A DNA stretch of 15,380 bases. Origin: JBBRLA01 sp038231615 (GTDB lineage Bacteria; Myxococcota_A; Polyangia; Palsa-1104; JAEUJZ01). The stretch covers positions 1 to 15,380 of the forward strand of contig JBBRLA010000130.1 in assembly GCA_038231615.1 (NCBI GenBank). Reading direction: 5' to 3'. A program made the translations under genes and the position numbers. Under the pieces are notes generated by a model, which worked only from the letters and a program-made list of their open reading frames with translations, did no database searches and was not told where the DNA came from. Shown here one piece after another: positions 13,309-15,380 of this stretch (the first letter of the stretch is position 1; each line of letters starts with the position of its first letter).

Positions 13309-15380
13309 ATGAGCGATCTCGCAGTACCATCCCCCTCCACAGGGCCCGATCACCGGGCCGCCAGTGAAGACTATACGGGCGAAAACATTCAGGTCCTCAA
13401 AGGCCTGGAGGCCGTGCGCAAGCGACCGGGTATGTACATCGGCGATACCGACGATGGCACCGGCCTGCACCACCTGGTGTACGAGGTGGTGGACAACTCG
13501 GTGGACGAGGCACTGGCCGGCTACTGCACGCACATCGAGGTCCGCATCCACTACGACAATTCGATCACCGTCGTCGACGATGGCCGCGGCATGCCGACCG
13601 ATATGCACCCCACCGAGCACCGGCCGACCCCCGAAGTCATCATGACCGTGCTCCACGCGGGGGGAAAATTCGACAAGAAATCGTACAAGGTGTCGGGCGG
13701 TCTGCATGGCGTCGGTGTCTCCGCGGTGAACGCCCTGTCAGAATGGCTGAAGCTGGAGATCCGCCGCGGCGGCAAGGTCTTCCACCAGGAATACCGACGA
13801 GGCGCTCCGGTGACGGGCCTGGAGGAGATGGGGGTCTCCAATCGAACCGGCACCACCGTCGTTTTCAAGCCAGACAGCCAGATTTTCCCCTTCACCGAGT
13901 ACTCCTTCGACATCCTCTCGCAGCGCCTGCGTGAGCTGGCCTTCCTGAACCCCGGCCTGCACATCCTGATCTTCGACGAGCGCAATGACAAGAAGAACGA
14001 GTTCTTCGCCGCGGGTGGGACCGCGTCCTTCGTCGAGTATTTGAACGTCGGCAAGGAGCTGATCCACGACAAGCCCATCGTGCTCATTGGTGGCCAGCCC
14101 TCGCCGGAGATTCCAGACGCGGAGATCGCCATCGAGGCGTCGATCCAGTGGAACGATGGGTATTCGGAAAACGTGTTTTGTTTCACGAATAACATTCGCA
14201 ACAAGGACGGCGGCTCGCACCTGACCGGGTTCCGCCAGGCCCTGACCCGGACCCTGAACGCCTACGGCAACGCCACCAACCTTTTCAAGGAAGCCAAGGC
14301 CGGTCTTTCAGGGACCGATTTGCAGGAGGGGCTGACCGCGGTGGTCTCAGTCAAACACCCGGACCCCAAGTTCAGCAACCAGACCAAGGATCGCCTGGTC
14401 TCGTCGGAAGTGGCCGGCGTGGTCAACTCCATCGTCGGGGACCGACTGGCCATGTGGCTGGAGGAGCACCCCCGGGAAGCCCGGGCCATCGTCAGCAAGG
14501 GCCTTCTGGCCGCCCGCGCCAGGGAAGCCGCCAAGCGCGCCCGGGAGATGGTCCAGCGCAAAGGGGCGCTGGATTCGATGTCCCTGCCGGGGAAGCTGGC
14601 CGATTGTCAGGAGCGCGACCCCGCATTGTGCGAACTCTTTATCGTCGAGGGCGATTCCGCAGGCGGGTCGGCCAAGCAGGGCCGCGATCGGCGAGTGCAG
14701 GCCATCTTGCCGCTGAAGGGAAAGATCCTCAATGTGGAGAAGGCCCGCATCGACAAGATGCTCTCCTCGGCGGAAATCGTCACCCTCATCACCGCGCTCG
14801 GCTGCGGGGTGGGGGACCAGAAAGACCTGAACAAGCTTCGCTACCACAAGGTCATCATCATGACCGACGCGGACGTGGACGGAAGCCACATCCGCACGTT
14901 GCTCTTGACCTTCTTCTTTCGCCAGTACCGCGAACTGGTCGACGGCAGCATGAACAACCACTACCACATCTACATCGCGCAACCGCCGCTCTTCAAGGTG
15001 AAGAAGGGCAAGAAGGAAGAGTACCTCAAGAATGAGCACGCCCTGGAGGAGTTCCTCCTGCGCGCAGCCTCTGAGGAGATGATCCTTCAGCGTTCCGGCG
15101 AGCAGGCCCCCATCATCGGTGACGAACTGCGAGAACTGGCACGTCAGGCGATTCGTTACAGCAAGGTGAAGGAGGCCATCGACAAGAAGGGAGACGTGCG
15201 GATCATCGAGGCGCTGGTGAAGATTGGCGATCTGCGCAAGGAAGATTTGAAGGAGAACTTGAAGAGCGAGGAATCGCTGAAACAGATGCTGGACCAGGTA
15301 CAGGTCCATCTGCGCCGCGATTCTTCCCTGGGCGAACTCAACGTCCATATCAAGAGCGACGACGAACACGGCTGCTTCAA
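13309..15380 (+). CDS. gyrB: DNA gyrase subunit B (3' end beyond the window)
   Basis: The first 690 residues of the ATPase subunit of gyrase, which with GyrA introduces negative supercoils. GHKL ATPase motifs: VVDNSVDEA 60-68 (N63), DDGRGMP 90-96 and GGLHGVG 130-136. Toprim motifs: EGDSAGGSAKQGRDR 447-461 and TDADVDGSHIRT 519-530. After Toprim comes VKKGKKEEYLKNE and an insert continuing to the edge, the arrangement of the roughly 800-residue proteobacterial GyrB, so perhaps 110-150 residues are missing. An extra NNHYH stretch at 549-553 precedes IYIAQPPL. The ATG at 13309 follows AGGAG by 14 bases, farther than usual; no other in-frame start fits. The N-terminus carries about 20 extra Ser/Pro-rich residues before the conserved core. 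Confidence 0.98.
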   Translation, partial: MSDLAVPSPSTGPDHRAASEDYTGENIQVLKGLEAVRKRPGMYIGDTDDGTGLHHLVYEVVDNSVDEALAGYCTHIEVRIHYDNSITVVDDGRGMPTDMHPTEHRPTPEVIMTVLHAGGKFDKKSYKVSGGLHGVGVSAVNALSEWLKLEIRRGGKVFHQEYRRGAPVTGLEEMGVSNRTGTTVVFKPDSQIFPFTEYSFDILSQRLRELAFLNPGLHILIFDERNDKKNEFFAAGGTASFVEYLNVGKELIHDKPIVLIGGQPSPEIPDAEIAIEASIQWNDGYSENVFCFTNNIRNKDGGSHLTGFRQALTRTLNAYGNATNLFKEAKAGLSGTDLQEGLTAVVSVKHPDPKFSNQTKDRLVSSEVAGVVNSIVGDRLAMWLEEHPREARAIVSKGLLAARAREAAKRAREMVQRKGALDSMSLPGKLADCQERDPALCELFIVEGDSAGGSAKQGRDRRVQAILPLKGKILNVEKARIDKMLSSAEIVTLITALGCGVGDQKDLNKLRYHKVIIMTDADVDGSHIRTLLLTFFFRQYRELVDGSMNNHYHIYIAQPPLFKVKKGKKEEYLKNEHALEEFLLRAASEEMILQRSGEQAPIIGDELRELARQAIRYSKVKEAIDKKGDVRIIEALVKIGDLRKEDLKENLKSEESLKQMLDQVQVHLRRDSSLGELNVHIKSDDEHGCF

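Noticed and set aside
14347..15369. A 340-codon minus-strand frame opposite gyrB
   Set aside because: It is antisense to clear GyrB Toprim sequence and has no motifs of its own.

Overview
This is a high-GC chromosomal segment around a bacterial replication origin. On the right, the conserved cluster dnaA–dnaN–recF–gyrB runs on the + strand; gyrB is cut by the window edge. On the left, almost everything reads on the – strand. The organism is most likely a myxobacterium-like or other former 'deltaproteobacterial' lineage (Myxococcota or a relative). The reasons are the high GC, a large Ser/Thr protein kinase with an N-terminal Cys ribbon and a C-terminal PEGA-like domain, several exported proteins, and the DnaA and GyrB sequence types. 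This placement is an inference; no rRNA is present.

Layout. 1-960: a probable broken gene on the – strand (89-313) with a terminator-like hairpin beyond its end, then a probable type II toxin-antitoxin pair on the + strand (429-599 and 596-958, ATGA overlap). 977-2965 (–): a membrane-anchored Ser/Thr kinase. 3022-4392 (–): an exported TPR protein ending in a zincin-like metallopeptidase domain, probably co-transcribed with the kinase. 4490-7633 (–): a 1047-residue DEAD-box RNA helicase with very long low-complexity regions and a DbpA-type RNA-binding tail. 7652-8359 (–) and 8397-8837 (–): a one-pass membrane protein of unknown function and a small HEAT-like putative lipoprotein. These two read in the same direction as the helicase with short spacing.

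Origin. Gene orientation diverges at about 8.84-9.10 kb. Three perfect consensus DnaA boxes sit just before the dnaA start (9068-9099). The 401-bp dnaA–dnaN intergenic region holds degenerate DnaA boxes, AT-richer stretches, a 12-bp palindrome and 15 GATC sites. Together this looks like a bipartite oriC flanking dnaA.

Functionally the right half supplies initiation (DnaA), the sliding clamp (DnaN), gap repair (RecF) and supercoiling (GyrB). The left half is lineage-specific signalling, envelope and RNA-metabolism genes. No tRNA, rRNA, CRISPR array or intact insertion sequence was seen.
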